Assembly (NCBI RefSeq): GCF_030272615.1
Contig: NC_081411.1
Location: 159,318,471 to 159,382,470 of the forward strand
Source: Cryptomeria japonica
Taxonomy: Eukaryota; Streptophyta; Pinopsida; Cupressales; Cupressaceae
Reading direction: 5' to 3'
DNA length: 64,000 bases
Part shown: positions 30,096 through 41,331 of the stretch, piece after piece
How the letters are laid out: every line of letters starts with the position of its first letter
Numbering within the stretch: the stretch's first letter is position 1
Notes under the pieces: model-generated
What the model was told of the DNA's origin: nothing
The model's database searches: none
The model's input: the letters and a program-made list of their open reading frames with translations, nothing else
Translations under genes and position numbers: made by a program

Positions 30096-31583
30096 TGTAG
30101 TGTTGTAAATTGTACACCTTCATTAGTGTGTCTACTTTCATAGTCTCCTAGCACCTATTTTAGTATTTCTCTTTTTTCTATGCATTATGGGACCTTTATT
30201 GATTTAAATTAATATTATGGGTCTTATTTCACTTTATTATATCATCACATTATTATTTGGGCCCTTGATTCTAGGTGTGCCTTTAATCATTTTGTCCTAA
30301 TTTATCCTTAATCCTACCCCAATGTCAACTTCCAAGACACATTCTACATATCTATACATTATGGTTAGAGTCATCGAGATGGAATCGGCATTAGAACTTC
30401 ATTATCTTGCATTCCTCAAAATTCAGGAAAAATGTTGTCAAGACTAGGGTGACCTACCACCCTAGTCTCACATTTCAAGAGGATGATTTGGTGGTGCTAT
30501 CTAATTCAAATTTCTCTCCATGTGAATAAATCGCAAACCTAAGTCGGACTAAAGGTGATTTTAATTATGAAATCCCTATACAAGGCATCCCTCCCAATTC
30601 ATTTTCATGATCTTATATTATGTTAACATTATCATCTAATTCAAGAGCAATTCTCCTTTCTTCAGAGCAGATTTAATTCAAGGAGGAATAAACTACATCG
30701 AGGCATATTCCATTTATGTTTTATCTATGATTTCATGATGGATTTTATGTGATTTATCATATTATTGCATCAACACATGGAGGACTTATCCTAAGAACAT
30801 TGAATCATTGATTGAAGATATATTCATCTACGTTCAAGAATTTCAATTCTAGATCTAGCCTTAACCTCAAAAGAAAAGTTTTTCGATTCAATTCAAGTTC
30901 AATTTATAATTAATTAGGGTTAATTCCAAACCCGAGGTTTGACCTAAGGCCACAACAACATTTATTTTCTCGTGTGCAACTACAAGTACCTGAGAGAGCC
31001 AAAAGACCTCGGACAACATCAGGAACCCGGTACAAACCCAATCCTATAATTTAGACCTAGTTTTTAGGGACCAAGGCATTGGGCCACCCTTTTTCCAAGA
31101 CCAAGGTGCTAGGGCACCTTGGTCCTCAGCATTTTTTTGTCAAATTTCATAGGAGTCTTCTAGACTACTTCAAGTTGTAAATTATTTTGTCCAGCATCTT
31201 GGCCTCAAAAGACCAAGGTGTTCAAGCATCCTGGTCTTGCTAGATCAGCAACAAATTTTAGTCACAGGTGCACAGTCAAATTTCCTACTTAGTTCTGTGT
31301 CTATTATAGCATTAACATTGATTATCTAGCAGTAATTTACAACAACATAAGTGTTCATTTTCTTCATACCTTAGCCATAGTTTTGCATCAGTTCAACACA
31401 TCTCCATAGTTCATTCACATTTTATAGAAGCGAAGGAATAGAAAACCTAGAAGTGTCATTTGACTCTCTTTTACAAGAGTTAGTCAAATAAGATCACTCA
31501 TCTAAGTGATTTCGTATTTCAATGTTGGTATGAAAATAGAACTTGCTCTTATATTCTACCTAATTATATTTGCATACTATATA
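30096..31583 (+). repeat. Solo LTR A inserted in host RT
   Basis: A 1,488-bp block begins TGTAGTGTTGTAAATTG and ends ACTATATA (degenerate CA end). It is flanked by GCAAG (30091-30095) and GCATG (31584-31588), a 5-bp duplication with one change. Its removal rejoins LLDA with RFIYPISKSRWVSS in frame. It has no coding content. It shares TTAATTCCAAA, CC-GAGGTTTGACCTAAG (about 30918-30945) and hairpin blocks with solo LTR B, which gives the + orientation. Family unknown. Confidence 0.8.
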
Positions 31584-32302
31584 GCATGATTTATATATCC
31601 CATATCAAAGAGTCGATGGGTCTCGTCATTGGCAATTTTACACAAGGGAAGAAAGTGGCGAGTATGGGTAGACTACAGAGAAATGAATTCTGCAACAAGA
31701 AAGGGCCATTCCTCATTACCTTTTATTAAGAAAGTGTTTGATTCATTGGTTGGGAAGAGGAATTTCTCTTTCCTAGATGACTTTAGTGGTTATAACCAAA
31801 TTAAAATAACCCTTAAAGACTAAGACAAGACGACTTTCACATGTCCTTGGGGACATATGCATACTCAATTCTACCATTTGGGTTATGTAATGCACCAACC
31901 ACCTTTTAGAGGGTTGTCTTAAGAATCTTCTCTGACTTTTCTCATGATACCATGGAGATTTATATGGATGATTTAATAACCTATGGTAATACTTATGAAG
32001 AAGCACTAGAAAATTTGGAGAAGGTATTGCAGAGGTGTCAGGACCAAAATCTCTCCCTTAGCCATAATAAATATTTCATTGTGATAGAGGAAGGATTTGT
32101 CCTTGGACCTTTTTTCTCAGCCAATAGAATTCAAGTTAATCCAGCTAATATTGAAATAATCTTAGAGCTTCCAATGCCACAAAAGAAAAGGGGTGTGGGC
32201 ATGCAGGATACTATAGGTGATTTATCAAATATTTTAGTAAGATTTCTTTACCACTCTTCACATTTCTTACATTATTGGATACTTTATTTTTATTCACATT
32301 GA
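31584..32302 (+). pseudogene. Host gypsy reverse transcriptase
   Basis: IYPISKSRWVSSLAILHKGRKWRVWVDYREMNSATRK, LPFIKKVFDSLVGKRNFSFLDDFSGYNQIKI and DKTTFTCPWG are followed, after a short frameshifted stretch at 31870-31950, by the catalytic MEIYMDDLITYG (YMDD-type box near 31958-31975), LENLEKVLQRCQDQNLSLSHNKY and GFVLGPFFSANRIQVNPANIEII. Both catalytic aspartates are intact. The part after 32200 is out of frame. Confidence 0.94.
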
Positions 32303-32574
32303 CCATGCAACAATTTGTTGATGAACAAACCAGTAGTCAATGGGAGACTTGTTAAATGGCTACTCTTCTTACAAGAGTTTGACATCACCATTATCGACAA
32401 GTGGTGGACGGCTCATTTCTAGATGAACATCTTTTTGCCTTGTTAATATATTCACCATGGTATACTGATATTGCTAAATATCTAGTTTCAAGTAAAAAAT
32501 CTCCACACTTTTCCCCAAGGGAGAAGAAACAATAGGTACATCATAGCTCATCCTATTCTTGGATAGTTTGATAC
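32303..32574 (+). pseudogene. Host gypsy RNase H remnant, mostly deleted
   Basis: Only the end is recognisable: VVNGRLVKWLLFLQEFDITIIDK in the place of the usual ARLARWILLLQEFDIEI. Most of the ~120-codon domain, including catalytic acids, is missing between about 32240 and 32330. A deletion rather than an insertion explains the short spacing to integrase. Confidence 0.75.
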
Positions 32575-33892
32575 TTGTTCTACATAAGGCCTGATAATGC
32601 AATGTATAGATTTATGCAGGGGGATGAGACATGTGACATACTTAAAGCTTGTCATGATGACCCTTGTGGAGGCCATTTTGCATCCAAAAGGATTTCTATG
32701 ATAATACTTAATTTTGGCTATTATTGGCCTACTATACACAGGGATGTCATTCATTATAGAAGGAGATGTGACTATTGTCAAAGAATGGGAAGACCTACAA
32801 GGAGTGACGAAATGCCACTTTGGCCTCGCCTATCTTTAGCACCATTCAATAAGTGGGGATTAAATTTTGTTACACCCATTGAACACACATCTAATGGAAA
32901 AACCTAGATTTTGTTATGCATGGACTATTTAACAAAATGGGTGAAGGTTAAAGCCTTAAAAAATGCCAAAGATATAAAAGTGGTTCAATTCTTATATGAG
33001 GAGATATTTTGAACATATGGAGTTCCTCATGAAATAGTAACTGGTCAAAGTCCACAATTTACTTCTAAATTTATAGCATATTTGGTTAAGGAATTTGAGA
33101 AAAGGAATAAGAAAATAATCCCCTATCATCCACAATCAAATAGACAAGTAGGAGTGACAAATAGAGAATTGGAAGCTATTTTGACAAAAACAGTGCAAGT
33201 GCATAGAAGAGATTAGGTTGTAAGATCACCTATAGAAATTTGGGCATATAGAACCACGTGGAAGACAACCACAAGATTCACACTCTATGAGCTTGTCTAT
33301 GGAGCAAAAGTAATTCTACCTATTGAGTTTGAATACAAGACATTAAGAAGAACAGTTGACTTAGAAATGACCCTTGATCTTTCTCAATGAGATCATTTGC
33401 ACCAATTGAATGCACTGGATGAGATGGACATGGAAGCAATTCAACATATTGAGCTTATCCAAAGGAAAAGAAGTAAATGGCATGATTAGTACATTAAAAC
33501 AAAGGAGTTCAAAGAAGGAGATCAGGTCTTATTATATGATTCTAGATATAGGGACAACAAGGGCAAACTTCAAACATGTTGGTTAGAGTCCTATGAGACT
33601 CAACAAGTATTTCCTAGTGGAGTTGTTTAGGTCACTACTATTAACCCATTAAAATTCAAGTTAATGATCAATGGACATAGGTTTAAGTTGTACATGAAAA
33701 ATTTGAACAAGGATGAGTTTTTGCTTAATTTTCACCAATATTTTACACCACCATCTCCATTCATGGCACTTGACTCTCCATGACCTTCCACCCCATCCAA
33801 CTCATCCAATGAACCCATTCCACCAACACCAATAGTAGTAGAACACCTAGTTCTTCTAGATGAATCCTCTAGTTCACCAACTGGCTTTGCAT
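32575..33892 (+). pseudogene. Host gypsy integrase and pol C-terminus
   Basis: The H2C2 zinc domain is ILKACHDDPCGGHFASKR with CDYCQRMG. The catalytic core begins INKWGLNFVTPIEHTS-type sequence (first Asp replaced: WGLNFV for WGIDFM), then CMDYLTKWVKVKA, TGQSPQFTSKF (usual D-N/G is Q here) and IPYHPQSNRQVGVTNRELE with the Glu. The C-terminal part has LWAYRTTWKTT-like sequence and FKEGDQVLLYDSR. Stops are scattered. Pol appears to end at TAA 33890-33892, exactly where Copia-2 inserted. Confidence 0.92.
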
Positions 33893-33896
33893 AATA
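33892..33896. repeat. Copia-2 target-site duplication TAATA (left)
   Basis: TAATA precedes the left LTR and recurs at 42999-43003 after the right LTR. It overlaps the host pol stop codon. Confidence 0.93.
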
Positions 33897-35558
33897 TATT
33901 GGATTGTTAGCATTGACAAAATTGGTCAATCCAGAGAACTGGTATATGCGCTAAGATTTTTCATTCATGTCTACCACTAACCGGTGAAGACATTAACCGG
34001 TGTAGTGGTATCAGTAGAGTGTTGTTTTCTCAATAAGAAAAGGTGATGACTTACAAACACATGGAAACAGTATTGGTAACAAATGACCAAAAGTTCAATC
34101 AGCTCAAGGAAAGATAGACTAAGCCAACCGGTCTGTCATTCAAGAGGATTGGTCACTCTGATGATGATAAAGTCACAAAAAGGTGACTCAAACAAGAAAA
34201 CTTGAGTTTGTATGCAAACTGAAACCTCATTGGTAAACAGAGGAAGAGACTTGATGCTAGCACAAAAAACTGGCAATCAAAGGATGAACCGGTAATATAG
34301 AAGTGCAATAGCATACCGGTACACAAGAATGAAAGAAGGAAGACAGGTGATCACCATAAATCTCAGAGTGATGATTGGTTATTCAGTTGTGATGGCAAAA
34401 GATGAGTTGGTGAGCTTGTGTCTACGCCAAATCACATGTTGGTAAGGTCAACTTCAGTTATCATGCAGTTAAGCATGATTACCTATGGATTTTCTGGTTT
34501 GCACTTAATTGACTGAACATGACCCAAAAGTTACTATCTTTGGAAGATGCAGTGGCAGAGTTTGTTGAACACTTGGTGAAAATGTTGTAAGGCACACAAA
34601 GAAAGAGTGGGGGATTTTGAATTTGAAATCTTCTAAAATCCGTGATTGATTTGATTGAGGGATCACCTAAAAGTATCGATAGAAAATGTATAGTGTTTTT
34701 GAGTTCATTCAGAAAGATTTGATCATGAAATTTGCAATAAGAAGATCTTGTTGAAGGTGATCCAAAGTGAAGAGCAAAGAAAGAGGAAGTGTTAAAAGGA
34801 TTTAGCAGAGTAGAAGGTGTTTGAGGTAGACCAGCAGAGTGCAGAGCCGAAGATCAAAGGATTGGCAAAGTGAAGAGACAAGAAATAGAGAACTAGCAAA
34901 GTGCAGAGCCAAAGGTCAGAGGATCGACAAAGTGCAGAGCCGAGGGATAGAGGATCGGCCAAGTAAAGAGCCGAAGGTGTAAGAAGAAAACTGATGTTGT
35001 GTAGAGAAGACACAACGGATGGATAGAGTGTGATTAATATTAAGATTTGATCAAGCTATCGATAGCTAATTCAACAGATCATCCATTTGTTACCTTCTAA
35101 CCATTGCAAAATAAATCCCTTAACTGGGTGGACTTTAACAGGTCCCTTTTGTAAAATCCCTTAACAGGGTAGCATCTTAATTGATGTTCTTAAGTCCTTT
35201 AATCAGGCTGCCTTTAACAAGGTAAAGGCACCAACAAACCTTAAAAAAATCCCTTAATCAAGTGGCACCTAATAGTGTCTTTGTAATCTCCTAACAAAAA
35301 TAGCTCCTCATAGGGCACACTCCAAAAGAGTACAAATTTTGTGAGTTCCTACTCACACAATGGTTTTCTCCCATTTGGGTTTCCATGAGATAAATCTTGG
35401 TGTCACTATCAACTTTTCATGCTTGCATATTTTACTTCAGTGATTAAGTATATTGATGAATATTAGATAAATGAAGATTAGATTTTAAAGTTTTAATTGT
35501 GAAAAAATTATCAAGTGTTGATTCACCCCTCCCCTCACAGCACCAGTTGGGACTAACA
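33897..35558 (+). repeat. Copia-2 5' LTR
   Basis: A 1,662-bp LTR, starting TATTGGATTGTTAGC (first bases mutated from TGTTGG) and ending GTTGGGACTAACA. It has a run of degenerate GAGGATCGGCAAAGTGCAGAGCCG units (about 34825-34975) and repeated TCCCTTAACAGG units (about 35107-35275). Confidence 0.94.
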
Positions 35559-35560
35559 AT

Positions 35561-35572
35561 TGGTATCAAAGA
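35561..35572 (+). promoter_or_regulatory. Copia-2 primer-binding site (tRNA-iMet type, decayed)
   Basis: TGGTATCAAAGA lies two bases after the LTR. It matches the initiator tRNA-Met complement TGGTATCAGAGC except at two positions. Confidence 0.8.
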
Positions 35573-35624
35573 ATCAGGTCCTTAGAATCAAAAGAAGCTT
35601 AATCAGCTTAAGGAAAGATCCAAG

Positions 35625-36095
35625 ATGATGCAAAAGGAGGGTCCTAAGTTCTCTAAGGAGAATTACACCTTATGGTATGGAAGAATGAAACTCTATCTAA
35701 GATCCCTAGGAAAACACTACTGGAATCATATGATTACAGAGTACATTGAACCTTCAGGGACTCTTACTCCAAATCAAATCAAGGAAAGGCAAGATAATAC
35801 TGTTGCTATGGATTTGATTGTTTGCACTCTTTCTGATAATGAATTTGTTGAGGTTCAAGATTTGAAAACAACTTTTCAAATATGGAATAAGATGAAGTCA
35901 ATCTATGGGGGAGATCCTCATGTTCAAAAGGCCAAAGTAGATAGCTTGAGAGGAAAATGTGATGATATGAGGATGCAGGAAGGAGAAAACATAGAGCAAT
36001 ATAGCAAGAGAATAAAGGATGTAGTAAACTCCATTAAAAGTGATGGAGGAAAGCTTGAGGAGGATGATGTGGTTAGAAAAATCCAGAGAACCTTG
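35625..36095 (+). pseudogene. Copia-2 gag, 5' part
   Basis: ATG at 35625 (MMQKEGPKFSKENYTLWYGRMKLYL) is the natural start after the primer site. The UBN2-like core is open: LSDNEFVEVQDLKTTFQIWNKM, VDSLRGKCDDMRMQEGENIEQY, ending VVRKIQRTL at the solo LTR B target site. It continues at 37337 as LPQYAIRVSIVQEHKS, so the insertion split an otherwise open gag. Confidence 0.93.
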
Positions 36096-37331
36096 TGTAG
36101 CATCCTAAAATTGTGACACTTGCAATTTCGACTGCATTTGGGTCTTCACGATGGTGACGCAACACTGAACCTGAATGGAGACCCCGAAACTTGTCCATGA
36201 CATCAAAAACTGCATTTTTCAGCACCCTGGCTTGATCCTCCTTGCACCCTGCTATCCTTGGAGGTGGGACCATGGCACCCAGCGCCCTGGTCCCCCAGGA
36301 CCATGGCGCCCAGCACCCTGGTCCCTGGCCCTATTTTGGGCCCGGTCTCTTACGGGGCTTTGGGTCTTTAAGTTTGCAAATTGGAAAATAATCTTCCCAG
36401 GTCGGCCTAAGGTCGGAAAAATTAGTCTATCAACCCTAATTGACAAGTATATAAACTACATTTTCCTCTCCCATTTGGATAGATGGAAAAAAGGCGGAAG
36501 TGATATTCAAACATTCAAACATTCAAGCATTCAAGCATTCAAGCATTCAAGCATTCCTTCAAGCAATTGATCATTCTAAGTCTCCATTCAAGGCTAAGTG
36601 TTGCATTCAAGACAAGGATTCAACCATTGAAGAGGAGATCACATACAACATACAACATACAACAACATTTACACCTTCGCATGTAAGAATACAAACATTC
36701 TTACAACAAGGTACCAGTACTTGTTTACATTACAATCATTTACATTTACAGCATTCTCATTTCTTGGTTAATTCCAAAACCGGGGTTTGACCTAAGGGCA
36801 AACCCCTAATCCCTAACCCCCCAATCGTCATGTCTTTTCTGTGTGTAGGTTGCAGGTATGCGGCTGAAATTGAAGATCTGGAATCCTTGTGCAGAGACGA
36901 ACAGATCCCCCTTCGTTTCACAGATTTTTCAGAGGACCGTGTGCACGTCGGGCGCCATCGTCCCGTCAACTTTCACTCAAATTTGCAGGACAGCGCCGTC
37001 TCGACATTTTACTGCTAATTCTAGGTCCGCAGCTTCATCCTATATTCCTATCTCTGTTTATAAGTGAATCTTTCTCACTTTTCATGCATTCCTAGCTTGA
37101 TCCTTCTATCTACATTCTTTACAAAAGAGGGTAGCCTTGCTGTCTTAACCCTTGAAACTCATTTAGAATCCAATCTTGCATTGTGTGGGATTGGATCTTG
37201 TGGGTTTCAACCCCTCTTTTGAATGTAAAGTCTCCCCTAAGTGAAAACCGTCAACCCTAGTGACCCCCTTTCTCTCTCCTTGGAGTGGTGGGGGGAACAC
37301 TTAGGGTTTGCTCGTGATTTTCCGCTTTACA
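36096..37331 (+). repeat. Solo LTR B inserted in Copia-2 gag
   Basis: A 1,236-bp block with ends TGTAGCATCC and CGCTTTACA, flanked by perfect CCTTG copies (36091-36095, 37332-37336). A TATA box (GTATATAAAC, about 36447-36456) sets the + orientation. It holds two GGACCATGG...CCTGGTCC hairpins (36266-36326), an 8-bp tandem repeat (36505-36552) and CATACAA repeats (36642-36662). There is no internal domain, so it is most simply a solo LTR left by LTR-LTR recombination. Short ORFs here (62-131 codons) are spurious. Confidence 0.92.
36505..36552 (+). repeat. 8-bp tandem repeat in solo LTR B
   Basis: Six units: two ATTCAAAC followed by four ATTCAAGC, about 50 bases after the TATA box, hence in the likely transcript leader. 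Confidence 0.9.
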
Positions 37332-37336
37332 CCTTG

Positions 37337-37920
37337 CTACCACAATATGCCATAAGGGTCTCTATTGTCCAGGAACACAAATCCTTGGGAACGGTTAATG
37401 TATCTCTTGACTCACTGATCGGTAAGTTGACTACTTTTGAATTGAGCAATTATGACAACAGTGTACCAAAGATTGATGTTGCTTTCAAAGCCTCCATGAT
37501 GCATGCACCAACAAGGAGAAGGAAAGAAACTGAAAGTATTTCTACTACTAGAACTGGTCATTCCCATGATAGTGACAATCTGTTATCTGAGGAATAGGAG
37601 CAAGATGAAATTGAAGCTCTATTGGCAAGAAGATAACCAAGAGGAAAAGGAAAGTAAAAAGGTAAATTACCCTTAAAGTGCTTCTCCTGTAATAAGATAG
37701 GTCATATTGATTCAAGATATCCTGACAATGATAGAGATAGGAAGGATAATTTTAGAAGCTACAGGGACAAGAACAAGAAGGAGTGTTATCTTGCAGAAGA
37801 AGGAGTCATTGATGAAGAATCAGAAGGATCTGATGGAGATGGAATTGCATTTGTGGTAGTCAAGGAGGATAGCACAGGGGAAGGAGATATGGCATTGATT
37901 TCTAGAACAAACTAGTATGG
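37337..37920 (+). pseudogene. Copia-2 gag, 3' part with zinc knuckle
   Basis: LPQYAIRVSIVQEHKSLGTV and LIGKLTTFELSN complete the gag core. A stop follows LLSEE (37597). The knuckle CFSCNKIGHIDSRY (about 37678-37720) has lost its last Cys (Tyr). A charged linker (DEESEGSDGDG) leads to the protease. Confidence 0.9.
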
Positions 37921-39110
37921 AGAATGGGTGATTGACAGTGGTTGCACTCACCATATGACCGATGATAGAAACAAATTCCTCAGCATGGAGGATTGCAATG
38001 GAGGAACTGTCAGATTTGGAAATGATGCTCCTTGTGCCATAAAAGGTAAGGGGTCTATAACCCTGAATGATAAAACAAATAGTGATGATGTCTATTGGGT
38101 AGAAGGGTTAAAATATAGTTTTTTAAGTGTTGTACAACTTAACAATAAGGGTTACCGGTTAGAATTCAATGAAGGAATATGCAAAATAAATGACAAATCA
38201 GGAAGTCTGATTGCTACCAGTAAACAGTCAAGAGGTAATGTGTTTCACCTAGATACCACCATAGGTAGTTGTCTAATGGCTAAGATAGAAGACAGTTGGT
38301 TGTGGCACAAAAGGATGTGTCATGTTAACTTTGATAGCATAGCAAAATTCAGTAAGACAAAGTCTGTTAGAGGTATGCCTAATATAGTAAAACCTGAAAA
38401 TGCTATGTGCAAAGAGTGTCAACTAGGAAAGTTGATCGGGTCTAGTTTCAGTAGAAAATCCTTTTCATCTAAAAATGTGCTAGACTTAGTTCATACAGAC
38501 CTGTGCAGTCCCATGAGAACCAAGAGTTTCTATGGAGATTGGTATTTTATGCTATTTGTGGATGACTTCTCAAGAATGATGTGGGTTGTATTCTTGAAGG
38601 AAAAATCCGAAGCCTTTCATATGTTTAAAGTTTTTAAGGCTCGAGTAGAGAGACGAACCAATAAGAATATAAAGTTTCTGAGATCAAATAGAGGAGGAGA
38701 GTTCACCTCTCAGGAGTTCATGAATTATTGCAAGGAATAGGGGATTATGAGATAAATGTCTGCACCCAAAACACCTCAACAAAATGGGGTTGTTGAAAGA
38801 AGAAACAAAACTCTTATTGATTGTGCAAAGACTCTGATGATACAGAAGGACATTCCACATATTTTCTGGAGAGAAGCAATAAGCACTGTTATATATACCT
38901 TGAACCAAATACAGGTAAAGAAAGGGACAAATAAAACTCCCTATGAATTATGGTGTCGATACTCACCTAATGTTTGTTATTTCAAATTATTTGGGAGCAG
39001 GTGCTATATCAAGAGGGATGAGTACACTGGAAAATTTGATCTCAAGAGTGATGAAGGAACCTTCTTAGGTTACTCCATAAAGAGAAAGGCATACTAGTGT
39101 TTGAACAAAA
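37921..39110 (+). pseudogene. Copia-2 protease and integrase
   Basis: Protease: EWVIDSGCTHHMTD (catalytic D-S-G intact), VYWVEGLKYSFLSV. Pre-integrase: DSWLWHKRMCHVNFDS and CKECQLGK. Integrase core: LVHTDLCSPMRT (first Asp), YFMLFVDDFSRMMWV, FLRSNRGGEFTSQEF (second Asp is Asn), TPQQNGVVERRNKTL with Glu, FGSRCYIKRDEYTGKFDLKSDEGTFLGYS. The 37928-38740 stretch is open; stops follow at 38738 and near 38754. Sequence is close to Copia-1 in domain wording but not the same family. Confidence 0.94.
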
Positions 39111-40379
39111 GGATCGGTAAGATTGTAGAAAGTGCAAATGTCAGGGTAGATCAGTACTCTGAGAAGAATGAACAGGACTGTAAGAGTAAACTGGAGGACT
39201 ACAAAGGGTTCAAGTACAATGTACTGGTAGAACCTACTAAATAAGATCCTGTTGAAGTGGCCAATGAAGAAGCCTTTGAAGTAGAACCTACACAACCAGT
39301 TGAAGAAGCTCCAAGAAGTGAATCGGTATTGGCCAAGTATGTTAGAAACAATCATTCTGTAGAAAATATCATCACTGACAAAGATGTAGGGGTTCTAACC
39401 AGAAGAAGAGCAAGAGAGAATGGTTGTATGCTCTCCATATTTGAGCCCAAAACAGAAAAGGAGGCTCTAAAAGATGATGACTGGGTCAAAGCCATGGAAG
39501 AAGAACTGGGGAAAATTGAGAAAAATGATACATGGACTCTAGTGCCCAGACTGGAAAACAAAAATATGATAGGCACTAAGTGGGTGTTCAAAAATAAAAT
39601 GGATGAAACCTGTAAAGTGATAAGAAGCAAAGCAAGATTAATCTGTAAGGGCTATGCTCAAGAAGAATTTTTGGACTATGGAGAAACCTTCGCATCGGTG
39701 GCTAGGTTGGAAGGGATTAGAATTTTGCTGGCATATGCTGCTTATAAAAATTTTAAAGTTTACCAAATGGATGTCAAATCGGCATTCTTAAATGGGGTGT
39801 TAGAGGAAGAAGTGTACATAGAGCAACCATAAGGGTTTGCATCTGAAGATGGAAGAAATATGGTATGCAGGTTGCAGAAGGCTCTATATGGGCTGAAACA
39901 AGCACCAAGAGCTTGGTATGAGAGGTTGCACTCATATTCGGCTAAGCATAGGGTTCAAAAGAAATGGTGACAACTGTAACATGTATTTGAAGAGTGGAGC
40001 TGATGGAAAACATCTAATTATTGAGATCTTTGTAATTGACATCATCTTTGGAGGAGATGATGAGATGAGTAGAAGCTTTGCAGAACAAATGAACCAAGAA
40101 TTTGAGATGTCCATGATTGGCGAGATAAAGTTTTTTATTTTCTTGCAAGTCTCACAACTGAAGAATGGCATCTTCATCAGTCAAACTAAGTACATAAGGG
40201 AAATTCTGAAAACTTTTGGAATGGAAGATTGAAAACTTGTTGGAACTCCAATAGTTACAGGTTGCAAGCTCTCTAAATATGATGAGGCTGAAGAAGTGAA
40301 TGAGACACTTTACCAGTCCACGATCGGTAAGTTACAATATGTAGTACATAGTAGACCAGACATAGCATAAGTTGTTGGC
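39111..40379 (+). pseudogene. Copia-2 reverse transcriptase with altered catalytic box
   Basis: The linker is acidic. [81 protein letters not shown] frameshift near 39950 is followed by [14 protein letters not shown] and EIFVIDIIFGG, where YVDD has become F-V-I-D, so the first catalytic Asp of the pair is Ile. Then GEIKFFIFLQVSQLKNGIFISQTKYIRE. In-frame stops occur at 39242, 39831 and 40230. Confidence 0.93.
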
Positions 40380-40985
40380 TTGGTTGCCAAATTTTTTGCA
40401 AATTCAAAAGAGACTCACATGGTGGCAGTCAAAAGAATATTTAGATACCTCAAGGGGACTAATGAGTATGGTCTCTGGTATCCACATAAGGGAGACTTCA
40501 GCTTAAGTGTCTTCATTGATTCAGATTGGGCAGGGAACATTGATGATAGAAAGACCACTAGTGGAGGTACATTGTTTCTTAGATATAGGATTGTATCTTG
40601 GACAAGAAAGAAACAAAACTGCATATCTCAATCCAGAGCTGAGGCTGAGTATGTAGTTGCAACAATCAAGTGCACACAAATAGTTTGGATCAAGCAACTG
40701 TTGGAAGGTGTCCAACAAAAAGTGATTGGACCAGTAGTTATTCATTGTGACAACACCAGTGCCATTGACATATCTAAGAATCCGGTTATGCACTCCAAAA
40801 CAAAGCATATAGCCATCAAATACCCCTATCTAAGGGAAAAAGTTTAAGAAAAGGAAGTGATGTTGGAATATATATATATAAACAAAAGAGAAGGTGACTG
40901 ATATCTTCACCAAGCCACTACAGAAGGACACCTTTGACTATCTCAAAGGTAAGTTGGGGGTTATGCCCCTACATACAGTAAAGTA
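40380..40985 (+). pseudogene. Copia-2 RNase H and pol end
   Basis: IFRYLKGTNEYGLWYP, LSVFIDSDWAGNIDDRKTTSGGTLFL (catalytic D-S-D-W-A-G-N), SRAEAEYVVATIKC, HCDNTSAIDISKNPVMHSKTKHIAIKY. Open from 40380 to a stop at 40847; the tail DIFTKPLQKDTF-like segment continues in another frame to about 40985. Confidence 0.93.
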
Positions 40986-41331
40986 AGCAAAAAGGGCTCT
41001 ACATCAATCTGGTATGATTTCAATTTTTTCTTCTAAGACTAGATTGATAAGTGTGGACTACTCTGGTTAGGGGGAGCAGTCTAGTAAGTATATTGAAATG
41101 AATCTTTGGCATTGTTGTCAAAGGGGGAGATATGATTATAGTGTTTGAGCATTGGTAAGTAGTGACTAAGCTAGAGTTGTTGTATCATAGTGTTACCAGT
41201 GATAGGGGGAGATATTCATTACTCAAGGAAGAAGTAATGACCGGACCTATACAGAGATGAAGGAAGAAGAAGAACATGCAACTGAATCGATAGATTCTGA
41301 AGTGTTTGCCATCAATGCCAAAGGGGGAGAT
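40986..41331 (+). promoter_or_regulatory. Copia-2 3' non-coding stretch with polypurine tracts
   Basis: Four G/A tracts: TAGGGGGAGCAG (about 41069), AAAGGGGGAGATATG (about 41123), TAGGGGGAGATA (about 41202) and AAAGGGGGAGAT (41319-41331), the last abutting the LTR as primer. No coding frame. Confidence 0.87.

Noticed and set aside
36266-36326. Intrinsic bacterial-type terminator
   Set aside because: The hairpins are in a plant LTR and are not followed by a U tract.
36175-37095. Several overlapping ORFs of 62-131 codons
   Set aside because: They lie in the non-coding solo LTR B and cross its tandem repeats and hairpins; no domain.
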